64,000 nucleotides of DNA from Nocardioides ochotonae (GTDB taxonomy: Bacteria > Actinomycetota > Actinomycetes > Propionibacteriales > Nocardioidaceae): contig NZ_CP061769.1 of assembly GCF_011420305.2 (NCBI RefSeq), positions 3,955,001-4,019,000 on the forward strand, written 5' to 3'. A model generated the notes under the pieces. It did no database searches. It was not told where the DNA came from and saw nothing but the letters and a program-made list of their open reading frames with translations. The position numbers were made by a program, and so were the translations under genes. Positions 33,264-43,322 of this stretch are shown in pieces. Numbering within the stretch: the first letter of the stretch is position 1; each line of letters begins with the position of its first letter.

Positions 33264-34217
33264 TCACCCCACCCGCAGATGCCGCACCAGGAAGTCGACC
33301 TGGTGCCGCACCGCGGGCTCGAAGCACTCCTTGCCCTCGAAGAGGTCGAAGTGGTCGGCCGGGTAGTGACGCACCTCGGCGCGCCCGGCGACCGCCGCCT
33401 TGGCAGCAGCGTGCGGCGGCGCACTGCGGTCGAAGTCGGCGATCTGCACCAGCAGCGGGCAGCGCAGGTGCCGCGCCTCCTTGCCGGGCCGGTGGTTGCC
33501 GAGCTCGAGGCCGACGGCCGCGTCCACCTCGTTGCGCCAGGTCGGGCCGGCGACGGACAGGTAGTCCTCGTAGAGCCCCGGGAGCGTGAGCGCACCGACC
33601 TCCCCGGGCCGCGCGACCACCGGGATCGTCACCCGACGCCCGACCCGGCTGCGCATGCCGGCGGCCGAGGAACGCAGCAGGGCGCTGGGCTTGTGGTGGC
33701 GCACCGCGAGGCGCGCGGCGGCGAGCCCGTCGACGAGCGGCACCATCGAGATCACGGCCGCGACGTCGTCGCGCCGGGCTCCCGCGGCCAGCACGTGACC
33801 GCCGGCCAGGGAGACGCCCCACAGCACGAGGCGCTGCGGGTCGACCCCGGGCAGGGCGGCCGCCGCCGTCATCGCGGCGCGGTAGTCGGCGAGCTGGGCG
33901 GCCATCGAGACGGTCTGGCGGGGCTCGCCCTCGCTCGCGCCGAACCCGCGGTAGTCGAAGGCGAGCACGTCGAGCCCGGCCGCCGCCAGCCGCTCGGCGA
34001 ACGGTGCCAGCCCGCTGTCCTTGGTCCCCCCGAGACCGTGGGCCATCACCACGACCGGCCGACCGGCCGGGGTGGCGAGCGCGTCGCCGACGCCGGTGAA
34101 GTGCCAGGCGTGCAGGCGGGCCCCGTCGGGACTGGGCACCCACGTCTCGGCGTACCCGTGCGAAGCGGGGGGCACCTCGGAGCCTGGTGAGCCCTGTGAG
34201 CCCTGTGTCGCGGTCAT
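33264..34217 (-). CDS. Alpha/beta hydrolase of the monooxygenase cassette
   Basis: A 317-residue alpha/beta hydrolase. Oxyanion stretch VVVMAHGLGGTKDSGL, nucleophile LVLWGVSLAGGHVLA (G-V-S-L-A-G), acid LLVQIADFDRSAPPHAA and histidine HYPADHFDLFEGKECFEPAV. The ATG at 34217 has GGGAGGAACGC upstream and overlaps the TetR stop by four bases. It is the third gene of the FMO-TetR-hydrolase operon. Placed after a Baeyer-Villiger-like monooxygenase, an esterase or lactonase role on the product ester is the natural guess. Confidence 0.9.
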   Translation of the reverse strand: MTATQGSQGSPGSEVPPASHGYAETWVPSPDGARLHAWHFTGVGDALATPAGRPVVVMAHGLGGTKDSGLAPFAERLAAAGLDVLAFDYRGFGASEGEPRQTVSMAAQLADYRAAMTAAAALPGVDPQRLVLWGVSLAGGHVLAAGARRDDVAAVISMVPLVDGLAAARLAVRHHKPSALLRSSAAGMRSRVGRRVTIPVVARPGEVGALTLPGLYEDYLSVAGPTWRNEVDAAVGLELGNHRPGKEARHLRCPLLVQIADFDRSAPPHAAAKAAVAGRAEVRHYPADHFDLFEGKECFEPAVRHQVDFLVRHLRVG

Positions 34218-34816
34218 GCGTTCCTCCCGTAGATCGTGGTCAGCCAGACATGGACGACCGCCTCGACGTGGCGGTCCCAGTCGAGCTCGGCGGCACCCTG
34301 CACGAGCCGGGCCAGCGCCCGGTCGTTGACATCGAGCAGCACGGTCGCGATCGCGTGCGGATCCGGGCCGGGTGGTGCCAGCCCCGCGGCCCGCTCGGCG
34401 GCGATGACGTCCGCGGCGATCCGTACGAACGCCTCCTGGGTGCTGTCCCACCGCTCGCGCACCGCGGGGCTGGTCGCGCGCGCCTCGAGCATCGCCCGGT
34501 AGACGTGGCGGCGCCGCTCCCAGCCGGAGAGCACGGTACGGATCGCCACGGCGACCTGGTCGCGGACCGCCCCGGCTCCGGCCAGCAGATCGGCGGCCCC
34601 CTGACCGTCGTCGTGCATCTCCTCCAGCAGCGCGGCGACGGCGTCGGCCTTGTTGTCGAAGTAGAAGTAGAACGCCGAGCGGGTCACGCCGGCGCGCCGA
34701 GACAGGTCGGCGACGTTGATGTCCTCGAGGCTGGCCGCGGGACCCGCGTCGCGCAGGTGCTCGTCGAGGGCCTCCAGCAGCGCACTGCGGCGCCGGTCGC
34801 CTCGCCCGGCGATCAC
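34214..34816 (-). CDS. TetR-family regulator of the monooxygenase cassette
   Basis: A 200-residue TetR repressor. The N-terminal HTH spans residues 8-55: LLEALDEHLRDAG, INVADLSRRAGVTRSAFYFY, FDNKADAVAALLEEM. The C-terminal ligand-binding part has the WERRRHVYRAMLEARATSP and EERW-like helices of EthR/TetR_C members. The GTG start overlaps the FMO stop (GTGA) and its stop overlaps the hydrolase ATG, so it lies inside the operon it likely controls. The palindrome GTTGAC-N4-GTCAAC at 36258-36273 between the FMO and SDR genes is its probable operator. Confidence 0.9.
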   Translation of the reverse strand: MIAGRGDRRRSALLEALDEHLRDAGPAASLEDINVADLSRRAGVTRSAFYFYFDNKADAVAALLEEMHDDGQGAADLLAGAGAVRDQVAVAIRTVLSGWERRRHVYRAMLEARATSPAVRERWDSTQEAFVRIAADVIAAERAAGLAPPGPDPHAIATVLLDVNDRALARLVQGAAELDWDRHVEAVVHVWLTTIYGRNA

Positions 34817-36186
34817 GCCGATGCCGCCTGGGCCTCCCGCGCGACCCGGGCGACGAACGGCGGCGGGCCCTGCAGCCGCGCCCGCTCGACCCCGGCCGGG
34901 ATCTCCTTGGCCCGCAGGTCGTGCTCGTAGATGAAGTAGTCGAGCTGCTGGGTGTGGCGCGGGCGGTCCAGGACGTGGCCGGTGTACTTCGCCTGGTCCT
35001 CGTCGATCGCGCGCTCCATCTCCGCGGGGTCCGGAAGCCGGTAGCGCCCCACGGCGTACGCCGCGAGCAGCCGGGTCTGCGCCTCCACGAACGGGAACAG
35101 CGTCGGCGTGGCCTGGGCCAGGCCGATGAACGCGAGGTCCTCCAGGCCGGGCTTGAACATCCGCTTGAACAGCCGGATCCGGTTCTCCGGGGCGCTGAGG
35201 AACTCGGGGTCGAAGAACGGGAAGGTGATGTTGTAGCCGGTCGCGTAGACGATCACGTCGAAGTCCGACGACGTGCCGTCCTCGAAGTGCACGGTGGAGC
35301 CGTCGAGGCGCGCGACGTTGCCCTTCGGGGTGATGTCGCCGGAGCCGAGGCGCAGCGGCAGCTCGACGGACTGCGTGGGGTGGGCCTCGAAGAACTTGTG
35401 GTTGGGCGCCGGCAGCCCGTAGAGCTCGGGGTTCGAGCCGGTCATGAACTGCATCTTCTGCATCGCCCAGCGCTGCCACTTCAGCGGCAGGTACGGCGTG
35501 GTCGCGTAGTACTTGTCGGCCGGCAGGCCATAGGTGTATTTCGGCACGATCCAGGCGCTGGAGCGCGTCGAGAGCGTCACCTCGTTGCTCAGCGAGCGGC
35601 TGGAGAGCTCGACGGCGATGTCGGCGGCGCTGTTGCCGATGCCCACGACCAGGATCCGCTTGCCGTGGAAGTCCAGGGGGTCGCTGGGGTCGATGTAGTG
35701 GTGGGAGTGGATGGACTCGCCGGTGAACTCGCCGGGGAAGTCGGCGTAGCGCGGGTCCCAGTGGTGGCCGTTGGCGACCACGAGCAGGTCGAAGCGCCGC
35801 GTCGCGCCGGCCTGGTCGGTGATCTCCCAGCCGCCGCCGTCGAGGCGCTCGGCGTGCTCCACCCCGTTCTCGAACTCGATGTTGTCGAGGAGCCCGAACG
35901 CCTCGGCGTAGGAGTCGAGGTAGGCCTTGATCTGGGTGTGGTGCGGGAAGTCGGGGTAGTCCTCGGGCATCGGGAAGTCCTTGAAGGACAGCCGGTGCTT
36001 GGAGGTGTCGATGTGCAGCGAGCGGTAGGCGCTGCTGTGGCCGTTGGGGTTGCCGAAGGCCCAGTTGCCGCCGATCCGGTCGGAGGCCTCGAAGCAGGTG
36101 TACGGCACGCCGTAGTCGCCGAGCATCTTGCCGGCCGTCAGGCCGCTGATGCCGGCGCCGATGACGGCGGTGGTGGGACCAGGCAC
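34813..36186 (-). CDS. Flavin-containing monooxygenase (FMO / Baeyer-Villiger-like)
   Basis: A 457-residue FAD/NADPH monooxygenase. FAD Rossmann site AVIGAGISGLTAGKML at residue 8, the FMO/BVMO fingerprint FxGxxxHxxxY present as FTGESIHSHHY, the NADPH site RILVVGIGNSAADIAVEL and the VIVYATGYN hinge motif. GNWAFGNPNGHSS follows the first site, as in actinobacterial FMOs. I chose the GTG at 36186, which follows GGAGGACTC; an ATG 30 bases earlier lacks such a site. First gene of an operon with TetR and an alpha/beta hydrolase, divergent from an SDR gene. It would insert oxygen into a ketone, amine or sulfide. Confidence 0.92.
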   Translation of the reverse strand: MPGPTTAVIGAGISGLTAGKMLGDYGVPYTCFEASDRIGGNWAFGNPNGHSSAYRSLHIDTSKHRLSFKDFPMPEDYPDFPHHTQIKAYLDSYAEAFGLLDNIEFENGVEHAERLDGGGWEITDQAGATRRFDLLVVANGHHWDPRYADFPGEFTGESIHSHHYIDPSDPLDFHGKRILVVGIGNSAADIAVELSSRSLSNEVTLSTRSSAWIVPKYTYGLPADKYYATTPYLPLKWQRWAMQKMQFMTGSNPELYGLPAPNHKFFEAHPTQSVELPLRLGSGDITPKGNVARLDGSTVHFEDGTSSDFDVIVYATGYNITFPFFDPEFLSAPENRIRLFKRMFKPGLEDLAFIGLAQATPTLFPFVEAQTRLLAAYAVGRYRLPDPAEMERAIDEDQAKYTGHVLDRPRHTQQLDYFIYEHDLRAKEIPAGVERARLQGPPPFVARVAREAQAASA

Positions 36187-36257
36187 GAGTCCTCCAAGGA
36201 GAGCGCGGATGTCCATCCCGGGTGCAAGGATGTGACCTGACGCACAGTAGGCCCGCA

Positions 36258-36273
36258 GTTGACACGCGTCAAC
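36258..36273. promoter_or_regulatory. TetR-type operator between FMO and SDR genes
   Basis: GTTGACACGCGTCAAC is a 16-bp palindrome with a single mismatched pair. It lies 72 bases upstream of the FMO start and 41 bases upstream of the SDR start. The plus-strand TTGACA inside it would serve as a -35 for the SDR gene, so repressor binding should block transcription. Confidence 0.75.
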
Positions 36274-36313
36274 GAGCCGGCGGGACCCACGCGAACCGGG
36301 GGGACACACGACG

Positions 36314-37036
36314 ATGAGCACTCAGCAGACCGCCGCCGTGATCGGCGGTGGCTCCGGGATCGGCGCGGCCACCGCGTTCCTGCTCGACTCGACGGGGTAC
36401 GACGTCGCGATCGGCGACCTCACCACGTCGCCGGCCGTGGACGTCACCGACGAGGCGAGCGTGGCGGCCTTCCTCGACGGGGTGCTCGAGGCCCACGGGC
36501 GCCTCGACGCGGTCGTCAACACCGCCGGCACCAGCACCCTCGCCGCGGTGGCCGAGCACGACGTCGCCGACTTCCGCCGGGTGCTCGACGTGAACCTCAC
36601 CGGCGCGATGACCGTGCTCAAGCACGCTGCCCGGGTCCTCGGGCCCGGCGGCGCCATCGTCTCCGTCGCCTCCCTCAACGCCCGGCAGCCCGGCGCCGGG
36701 ATGGCGGCGTACTGCGCCTCCAAGGCCGGGCTGGCGATGCTGACCGAGGTCGCGGCACTGGAGCTCGGGCCCCGCGGCATCCGCGTCAACGCGGTCTCCC
36801 CCGGTCTGGTGCCGACGCCGCTGACCGCGCCCGCCCTGGACATCGACGGGATCGAGGCCGACTACCTCGCGAACACCCCGCTCGGCCGCGCCGGCACGCC
36901 CGAGGACGTCGCCGAGGCGATCGTCTACCTGCTCCGCGCGGGGTGGCTCACCGGGGAGAACCTCGACCTCAACGGCGGCGCCCACCTGATGCGCTACCCC
37001 GACCTCCCCGGACACGTCGCCCGCGCCTTCGGCTGA
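36314..37036 (+). CDS. Short-chain dehydrogenase/reductase of the monooxygenase cassette
   Basis: A 240-residue classical SDR resembling 3-alpha-hydroxysteroid dehydrogenase-type enzymes. Cofactor loop VIGGGSGIGAATAFLLDSTG, DLTTSPAVDVTDEASV (NAD-binding acidic residue after beta-2), VVNTAGTS, active site SVASLNARQPGAGMAAYCAS plus K, and RGIRVNAVSPGLVPTPL. It would oxidise an alcohol to the ketone taken by the divergent FMO. The start ATG has only a weak ribosome site (GGGGGGACACACGACG). Controlled with the FMO operon by the palindrome at 36258-36273. Confidence 0.92.
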   Translation: MSTQQTAAVIGGGSGIGAATAFLLDSTGYDVAIGDLTTSPAVDVTDEASVAAFLDGVLEAHGRLDAVVNTAGTSTLAAVAEHDVADFRRVLDVNLTGAMTVLKHAARVLGPGGAIVSVASLNARQPGAGMAAYCASKAGLAMLTEVAALELGPRGIRVNAVSPGLVPTPLTAPALDIDGIEADYLANTPLGRAGTPEDVAEAIVYLLRAGWLTGENLDLNGGAHLMRYPDLPGHVARAFG

Positions 37037-37090
37037 GCCCCGCCGCGGCCGGCATGTGGCATCGCGGACCGAACGGGGTACTCGGTCTGC

Positions 37091-37348
37091 ATGTCAATCA
37101 TCGGTTTCCTCGTCTTCGGCCTCGTCGTCGGCGCGCTCGCGCGCCTGATCAAGCCCGGCAAGCAGAACCTCTCGATCCTGGCCACGCTCGGCCTCGGTGT
37201 CGTGGGCTCCATCATCGGCGGCGTGATCGCCTCGGCGCTCGGCACCGGCGACATCTGGGAGCTCAACATCCTGGGCTCGATCGTCGCGATCGTCGCAGCG
37301 GTGCTGCTGATCGGCATCGCGGAGAGCGTCACCAGCAACAAGCGCTGA
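37091..37348 (+). CDS. GlsB/YeaQ/YmgE-family stress membrane protein
   Basis: An 85-residue protein with three membrane helices and the glycine-rich family pattern: IIGFLVFGLVVGALARLIKPG, LSILATLGLGVVGSIIGGVIAS and ILGSIVAIVAAVLLIGIAES. Transglycosylase-associated proteins of this family are induced by stress and stationary phase. Upstream, GGGTAC at 37076-37081 resembles the -10 of SigB/SigH-type alternative sigma factors, although no good -35 is visible. A terminator-like hairpin follows at 37402-37436, so it is a single-gene unit. Confidence 0.9.
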   Translation: MSIIGFLVFGLVVGALARLIKPGKQNLSILATLGLGVVGSIIGGVIASALGTGDIWELNILGSIVAIVAAVLLIGIAESVTSNKR

Positions 37349-37401
37349 CCCGACCGCCGTGCTCCACCCCCACGGAGCAGGCGCCCAGAACCATCACGCT
37401 C

Positions 37402-37436
37402 CGAGGAGCCCGCGCCGGTCCGGTGCGGGCTCCTCG
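37402..37436. terminator. Hairpin between GlsB-like and LuxR genes
   Basis: CGAGGAGCCCGC (37402-37413) pairs perfectly with 37425-37436 around an 11-base loop. It lies 53 bases after the GlsB-like stop and 65 bases after the convergent LuxR gene's stop, so it can serve both directions. No U-tract. Confidence 0.75.
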
Positions 37437-37500
37437 TGCGTGCGGACCGTGCAGGCGCCACACAAGCGCCGACTCGCGCAACCATCGGGGCCGACTCGCG

Positions 37501-40482
37501 TCAGTCGACCATGCCCCGGCGCCGCGCGATCGCGGCCGCCTCGGTGCGCCCGGCGGCGCCGAGCTTGGCCAGGATCCGCGACACGTGCACCGACACCGTC
37601 TTGGCGCTGATGAAGAGCTGGCGGGCGATCTCGCCGTTGGAGCGGCCCTCGGCGACCAGCGCGAGGATCTCCGCCTCCCGGGGAGTCAGGGCGCCCGGCG
37701 ACGCCTCGGCGCGGACCGGCGACGAGCGGAGAGTGCGCAGGTCCTCGAGGACCGGCCGCGCCCCGAGCGCCTGGGCAGCGGTGCGGGCCAGGTCGGCGCT
37801 CTCCCGCGACCCGGTCAGGTCACCGGTCGCGCGCAGGATCCCGGCGAGGGTGGTGCGCACGAGTGCCAGCTCGTGGACGTGGCCGAACTCCGCGAACGCC
37901 GCCTCGGTCTCGCGCCAGGTCTGCACCAGCGTCTCCACCGAGGTCTGCTCCCCGCACAGCCACCGGGCGCGCAGCACCTCGGCGTCGAGGCGGCGCTCCC
38001 AGGCACGGCCCTCCGGGCCCCAGTGGCCCGAGGGGTCGGTGTACTGCTCGCGCACCGTGCGCCCGTCGTCGTGCAACCGGGTCACCCGGGTGCCGATGAC
38101 CTCGCGCTGCGCGGTGCTGGCGCGGGGCACCAGCGCCGCAAGCTGCTCGGCCGCCACCGCAGCGAGCCGGATCCGCGCGCTGAACCACTCGTGCCAGATG
38201 CCGCCCAGCACGTCCACCGCCTCGTCGTACGCCATTCCGACGGCGGCGGGGTCGCCCGACCGCCCGGCCTCGACGATCTCCAGGCTCGCGGCGTGGATCC
38301 CGATCGCACCCTCGCGGTGCCACAGGGCGCGCAGCTCGCGCAGCGCCGCGCTCACGTCGGCGCCGCGGGCCTGCTCCACCAGCAGGCGCATGGAGGTCAG
38401 GATCGCGGCCGGGATCGGCGGGGCGTGCTCCCCGCTGTCGGTGAGGGCGAGCATCTCCTCCCACCGACCGCGGACGTACTCGATCCAGGCCAGCTGCCAG
38501 CGCGCCTCGAAGCCGTACGGCGCCCACTGCAGCCCGGTCTCGGCGGCCCGCTCGACACCGCGCCGGAACCCCTCCGCAGCGACGTCGAGCTCCCCCCAGT
38601 CCGCGTGCGAGCGGGCCAGCAGGAAGCGGCCGCGCAGCTCGGCACCGACCGCGCCGGACTCCTCGGCCTGCGCGATCGCGTCGCGCAGCGCCGCACGCAG
38701 GCCCTCCACCGGGCCGGCCTTCTTCAGGCCCGAGAGGGTGGTGACCGCGTCGGAGACGTGCTCGCGGAGGTTGAGGCGCTCGGCGAGCGCCAGCGCGTCC
38801 ATGCCGACCGCCTCGGCCTCGTCGTAGCGATCGACCGCGGCGAGGATCCTCGCGTGGGTCGCCAGCGCCCGGGCACGCAGCGGACTGTCGCCGGGCGGCG
38901 CGAGCGCGACCGCCTCGGCGGAGACCAGCGAGGGGTCGGTGTCGGTCTCGGTGATGTAGAGCGCGTTGGCCTGTGCGGCAAGCATCCGGGCGCGCTGGGC
39001 GTCGCTCGCCTGGGGCATCCGGCGCAGGTGGTCGGTGATCAGGGCGACCGCCCGCTCGGGGTCGCCGCTCGCGGTTCGCGCCTCGGCGGCGCGCACGACC
39101 AGCCGTGAGGGCTCGACGTCGTGGCAGGCCAGGCAGCGCTCGGGATCGGCCAGCAGCTCCAGCGCCTGCTCGTAGTGGTAGGCGGCCTCGTCGGGGCCAC
39201 CGACACGCGTCGCCTCCTCCCCCGCCTGGATGCTCGCGCTCAGCGCGGTGTCGAGGTCGTTGGCCAGCCGGGCCTGGCGGGCCAGCTCCGCGGCCGTGCC
39301 GCGGGCGTCGCCCTTCTGCAGCGCCGCGACGTACGCCGCGTGCAGGCGGACCCGCTCGCCGGGCAGCAGGTCGTCGTAGACCGCCTCGCCGAGGAGGGCA
39401 TGGCGGAAGGAGTAGGTGCCGCGCTCGGCGACCAGCACGTTCATCTCCACCGCGCCGCGCAGGCCGGCGTCGAGCGCGATCGGGTCGAGCCCGGAGACCG
39501 CCTGGATCATCTCGTGGGCGACCGAGCGGCCCCCGACGCTGGCGGTGCGCACCACCTGCCGGGCGAGGTCGTCGAGGCGGTCCAGGCGCAGCAGCAGCAC
39601 GTCGGCGAGATCGGCGGGCAGCCACCGGCCCGGACCGGCGGCGGCGCTGGTGAGCTCCTCGACGAAGAACGCGTTGCCCTCGGCGCGCGCCACGACGCTG
39701 TCGGTGAGGGCGGCCAGCGCGGCGGCGCCGAGGCCGGGCGGGGCCAGCTCCGCGACCAGGCGGCGTACGGCGTCGTCGTCGAGCGGGCCGAGCGCGAGCC
39801 GCGAGACGCCCTGCACGCGCGACCACTCCGCCACCTGGCGGCGCAGCGGGTGGCGGCGGAAGAGGTCGTCGGCGCGGTAGGACACGACCAGCGCGACCGG
39901 CCCGGCGAAGGCGCGGGAGAACAGGAAGCTGAGCAGGTCCCGGGTCGAGCGGTCGGCCCAGTGGGCGTCCTCGACGATGAGCAGCAGCGGCGCCTCGGCG
40001 GCGATCCGCTCGAGCAGCACGTGCACGGCCTCGAACAGGTCGCCACGGTCGAGGGTGGCGGGGTCGGCGTCGCTGGGCTGCGCGGCCAGCACGCGGCGTC
40101 CCGGCTGCAACCGCGAGAGCGCCGGGTGGCTGCGCGCGACGGTGTCGACGACCTCGGGACGGGTCGCCCCCAGGTGGCCGAGGAGCTCCGAGAAGGGCAG
40201 GTAGGGCAGCGCGCCGTCGCCGAAGTCCAGGCAGTGCCCGGCGGCCACCTGCCAGTCGGCGGCGACCGCGAGGTCGCGCAGCTCGGTCAGCAGCCGGGTC
40301 TTGCCGACCCCGGCGTCCCCGGCGAGCAGCACCACGCCACTCGCCCCGCCCGGGTCGCGCACGCCCAGCAGCGCCGCGAGCTCGGCGAGCTCGGCGTCAC
40401 GGCCGACGAGGGTCCCGCTGGTGTGTGGCACGTCCTCCATCTTGACGGTTTCGGGCCGCGAGCGCGCGCGAGAAACGGCCAT
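37501..40482 (-). CDS. Large LuxR-type regulator with AAA ATPase domain
   Basis: A 993-residue LAL-like (STAND) regulator. An N-terminal NTPase starts with [16 protein letters not shown] and the P-loop [17 protein letters not shown], and has Walker [18 protein letters not shown] long helical TPR-like region (about 330-900) follows. The C-terminal LuxR HTH reads [20 protein letters not shown], then [20 protein letters not shown]. Such proteins switch on catabolic or secondary-metabolite genes after binding a ligand and ATP. The ATG at 40482 has GAGG six bases upstream; an ATG 42 bases later is the alternative. Target unknown; the hut operon and a small ORF lie next to it. Confidence 0.92.
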   Translation of the reverse strand: MAVSRARSRPETVKMEDVPHTSGTLVGRDAELAELAALLGVRDPGGASGVVLLAGDAGVGKTRLLTELRDLAVAADWQVAAGHCLDFGDGALPYLPFSELLGHLGATRPEVVDTVARSHPALSRLQPGRRVLAAQPSDADPATLDRGDLFEAVHVLLERIAAEAPLLLIVEDAHWADRSTRDLLSFLFSRAFAGPVALVVSYRADDLFRRHPLRRQVAEWSRVQGVSRLALGPLDDDAVRRLVAELAPPGLGAAALAALTDSVVARAEGNAFFVEELTSAAAGPGRWLPADLADVLLLRLDRLDDLARQVVRTASVGGRSVAHEMIQAVSGLDPIALDAGLRGAVEMNVLVAERGTYSFRHALLGEAVYDDLLPGERVRLHAAYVAALQKGDARGTAAELARQARLANDLDTALSASIQAGEEATRVGGPDEAAYHYEQALELLADPERCLACHDVEPSRLVVRAAEARTASGDPERAVALITDHLRRMPQASDAQRARMLAAQANALYITETDTDPSLVSAEAVALAPPGDSPLRARALATHARILAAVDRYDEAEAVGMDALALAERLNLREHVSDAVTTLSGLKKAGPVEGLRAALRDAIAQAEESGAVGAELRGRFLLARSHADWGELDVAAEGFRRGVERAAETGLQWAPYGFEARWQLAWIEYVRGRWEEMLALTDSGEHAPPIPAAILTSMRLLVEQARGADVSAALRELRALWHREGAIGIHAASLEIVEAGRSGDPAAVGMAYDEAVDVLGGIWHEWFSARIRLAAVAAEQLAALVPRASTAQREVIGTRVTRLHDDGRTVREQYTDPSGHWGPEGRAWERRLDAEVLRARWLCGEQTSVETLVQTWRETEAAFAEFGHVHELALVRTTLAGILRATGDLTGSRESADLARTAAQALGARPVLEDLRTLRSSPVRAEASPGALTPREAEILALVAEGRSNGEIARQLFISAKTVSVHVSRILAKLGAAGRTEAAAIARRRGMVD

Positions 40483-40523
40483 CTATCGCCTCATCGGGTC
40501 GGCTCCGCCGTTGGCGCGGGTGC

Positions 40524-40667
40524 TCAACGTGCGTTGTCGGTGGCCTCGGCGGGCCGGCGCGCGCGGGCGCGGCGGCGGTCCCGGCGGCGGCTGCTGGCCC
40601 CGGCACGGATCCGCTCGTTGCGGTAGTCCATCTCGGATCGCCAGAACTGGTTGGTGCTCTCGTACAT
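40524..40667 (-). CDS. Conserved small actinobacterial protein (47 aa)
   Basis: A 47-residue protein starting MYESTNQFWRSEMDYRNERI, then a very basic tail (SSRRRDRRRARARR). Similar micro-proteins with an N-terminal 'Y/F-W-x-E-I/M-x-YR-x-ER' helix and a basic end are frequent near regulators in actinobacteria. A good ribosome site (GGGAGCAGAG) precedes the ATG at 40667. It lies 41 bases upstream of the LuxR gene on the same strand, so they may be co-transcribed. Function unknown; the basic tail suggests nucleic-acid or membrane contact. Confidence 0.65.
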   Translation of the reverse strand: MYESTNQFWRSEMDYRNERIRAGASSRRRDRRRARARRPAEATDNAR

Positions 40668-40830
40668 CTCTGCTCCCGTGCTCGCCCTCACCGGCTCTCG
40701 GTGGTGACGACGACACTGCGCGCCTGAGGTGCCCGCCCACATCGGGCAGGTTCCCTATCCCTGCCCTCCCCGTCGCCCTACGTCCCGCCTGAGGTACCTC
40801 CGGCCCTCCGCGAGTCGGCTCGTGTGGAGG

Positions 40831-41994
40831 TCAGCCGACCGGTCGGCCGCCGATCCAGGTGCTGCGCACCAGCGGTACGCCGGGGCGGTAGGCCAGGTGG
40901 ACGTGGCTGGGCGCGTCGAGCACCTGCAGGTCCGCGCGGCGACCGGGCGCCAGCACACCGACGTCGTCGCGGTCCAGCGCGGCCGCGCCCACGACCGTCG
41001 CCGCCCGCACCGCCTCCGCCGGGGTCATGCCGAGGTCGCGCACCGCCAGGGCGATGCAGAACGGCAGGCTCGAGGTGTACGACGAGCCCGGGTTGCAGTC
41101 GCTGGCCAGCGCCACCTCGACCCCGGCGTCCAGGAGCCGGCGCGCGTCGGGCCACGGCGTGCGGGTGGAGAACTCGACCCCGGGCAGCAGCGTGGCGATG
41201 GTGCCGGAGTCGCGCAGCGCGTCGACGTCCGCGTCGGTGAGGAACGTGCAGTGGTCGACCGCGACCAGCCCCAGCTCGGCGGCCAGCCGCACGCCGGGGC
41301 CGGCGCCGAGCTGGTTGGCGTGCAGCCGGCCGCGCAACCCGGCCGCCGCCCCCGCCTCGAGCACGGCCCGGGCCTGGTCGGCGTCGAAGGCGCCCTCCTC
41401 GCAGAAGGCGTCGATCCAGCGGGCGTACGGCGCGGCCGCCTCGAGCATGGGACCGGTGACCAGCGCGACGTACTCCTCGGCGGTGCTGCCCTCGGGCACC
41501 ACGTGCGCGCCGAGGAAGGTGGTCTCGTCGGTGAACTGCCGCGCGATCGCGAGGCTGCGGGCCTCGTCGCGGACGGTGAGCCCGTAGCCGCTCTTGATCT
41601 CCACGGTGGTCGTGCCCTGGGCGCGCATCTCCGCGACGTGGCGCGCGACCTGGGCGGTGAGGTGCTCGTCGCTCGCCGCCCGGGTGGCCGCCACGGTGGT
41701 GCGGATCCCGCCGGCGGCGTACGGCGTGCCGCTCATCCGGGCGCTGAACTCCGCCGCCCGGTCCCCGGCGAAGACCAGGTGGCTGTGGCTGTCGACGAAC
41801 CCCGGCAGCACCGCCCGCCCGCCCACGTCGTACGCCGTGTCCGCGGCAGGTGCCTCGGCGGCCGGTCCCGCCCAGGCGACCGTGGCCCCCTCGAGGACCA
41901 GCGCCGCGCCCTCGAGGACGCCGAGCGACCCGTGGCCGAGCGACGGGTCGCCGGTGACGAGCTCGGCGATGCCGGTGAGCAGGGTGCTGGTCAT
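40831..41994 (-). CDS. hutI: Imidazolonepropionase
   Basis: A 387-residue amidohydrolase that opens 4-imidazolone-5-propionate to N-formimidoyl-L-glutamate in histidine breakdown. Metal site [20 protein letters not shown] (HxH), substrate motif [21 protein letters not shown], second-shell [23 protein letters not shown] and [18 protein letters not shown] with the catalytic Asp. The ATG overlaps the hutF stop by four bases, so it is the last gene of a three-gene operon with the M20 hydrolase and hutF. No hutH or hutU is adjacent; hutU is at the right edge of the window. Confidence 0.95.
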   Translation of the reverse strand: MTSTLLTGIAELVTGDPSLGHGSLGVLEGAALVLEGATVAWAGPAAEAPAADTAYDVGGRAVLPGFVDSHSHLVFAGDRAAEFSARMSGTPYAAGGIRTTVAATRAASDEHLTAQVARHVAEMRAQGTTTVEIKSGYGLTVRDEARSLAIARQFTDETTFLGAHVVPEGSTAEEYVALVTGPMLEAAAPYARWIDAFCEEGAFDADQARAVLEAGAAAGLRGRLHANQLGAGPGVRLAAELGLVAVDHCTFLTDADVDALRDSGTIATLLPGVEFSTRTPWPDARRLLDAGVEVALASDCNPGSSYTSSLPFCIALAVRDLGMTPAEAVRAATVVGAAALDRDDVGVLAPGRRADLQVLDAPSHVHLAYRPGVPLVRSTWIGGRPVG

Positions 41995-43322
41995 CGCGCG
42001 GCCTCCTCGACCAGGCGCCACACGCCCGTCACGGCGTCGGTGACCGCGCGGCCGACGTCCGCGCGGTCGGCGGCGGTGTGGACGACGCGGCCGTCGGCGA
42101 CGACGTGGGTGACGTCGGCGGGTCCGGCCGCCCAGACGGCGGTGGCCTCGTCGGCGCCGGTGCCCGCGGTGCGGGGGCTGGCGAGGTCGAGGGTGACCAG
42201 GTCGGCCCGGGCGCCCACCGCGATCCGGCCGGCGTCCGGCACCCCGAGGCTGTCGTGACGCAGCCCCGCCGCCAGCAGCTCGGCTGCGGGCCAGTGCCCG
42301 CGCCGCTCGGTGGCCAGGCGCTCGTGCAGCTCCACCGCGCGCATCTCCTCGAACGGGTCGATCACCGCGTGGCTGTCGCTGCCGAGGCTGAGCCGCACCC
42401 CTGCCTCGTGCAGGCGGCGGCCGGGGCCGATCCCGTCGCCGAGGTCGCGCTCGGTGGTCGGGCACAGGCAGCCCGTCACGCCGGCCGACCCGAGGGCGGC
42501 GACGTCACCGTCGGTGAGGTGGGTGGCGTGCACGACGGTGGTGCCGGCGTGCAGGTGGCCGGCGTCGGCGAGCACCTGCGTCGGCGTCGCGCCGAGACGC
42601 GCCAGGCACTCCTCGTTCTCCGCGCGCTGCTCGGAGAGGTGCACGTGGACCAGCGGCCCCGACCAGCGGCGCAGCTGCTCGGGCGGGACCGCGCGCACCG
42701 AGTGCAGCGCCGCCCCGACCCGCGCCGGGCCGGGCAGCGCCGCGACCCGCGCGGCCCAGGTGTCGACGTCGCCGTCGCTGAAGCGCCGCTGCACCCCTTG
42801 CGGCGGCGCCCCGAACCCACTGGAGAGGTAGCACGCGTCCAGCAGCGTCACCCGCACGCCCGCCTCCCGGCCGGCCTCGAGCAGCGCGAGGCCCATCGCG
42901 TTGGGCTCGTCGTACGCCGTCCCGTCGGGCTGGTGGTGCAGGTAGTGGAACTCCCCCACCCCGGTGATCCCGGCCGCCGCCATCTCGCGGTACGCCGCGC
43001 GCGCCAGGCAGCGCAGCGAGTCGGGGTCGAGCACCGCGGCCACGGCGTACATCTGCTCGCGCCAGGTCCAGAAGCTCCCGCCGCCGCGCCCGCCGGGGGC
43101 GACGGCCTGGGTGCGCCCGCGCAACGCGCGGTGGAACACGTGGCTGTGGGCGTTCGCCAGGCCGGGCAGGGTCAGCCCGGGCAGCCGCACCGCCGCGCCG
43201 GTCCGCTCCGGGGACGCCTCCGGCAGCACGGCGGTGAAGCGGCCGTCGGCGATCTCGACCAGCACCCCGTCGCGGGTCGCGCCGTCCACCCAGGCCCGCT
43301 CCAGGAGGTACGCCGCACTCAC
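41991..43322 (-). CDS. hutF: Formimidoylglutamate deiminase
   Basis: A 443-residue amidohydrolase converting N-formimidoyl-L-glutamate to N-formyl-L-glutamate and ammonia. Visible: [20 protein letters not shown] (HxH metal site with the HutF-typical FHRALRG), [71 protein letters not shown] and [16 protein letters not shown], with the catalytic Asp. GTG start overlapping the upstream M20 gene stop (GTGA) and stop overlapping hutI. This is the five-step Hut route, which then needs an N-formylglutamate hydrolase. Confidence 0.95.
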   Translation of the reverse strand: MSAAYLLERAWVDGATRDGVLVEIADGRFTAVLPEASPERTGAAVRLPGLTLPGLANAHSHVFHRALRGRTQAVAPGGRGGGSFWTWREQMYAVAAVLDPDSLRCLARAAYREMAAAGITGVGEFHYLHHQPDGTAYDEPNAMGLALLEAGREAGVRVTLLDACYLSSGFGAPPQGVQRRFSDGDVDTWAARVAALPGPARVGAALHSVRAVPPEQLRRWSGPLVHVHLSEQRAENEECLARLGATPTQVLADAGHLHAGTTVVHATHLTDGDVAALGSAGVTGCLCPTTERDLGDGIGPGRRLHEAGVRLSLGSDSHAVIDPFEEMRAVELHERLATERRGHWPAAELLAAGLRHDSLGVPDAGRIAVGARADLVTLDLASPRTAGTGADEATAVWAAGPADVTHVVADGRVVHTAADRADVGRAVTDAVTGVWRLVEEAAR

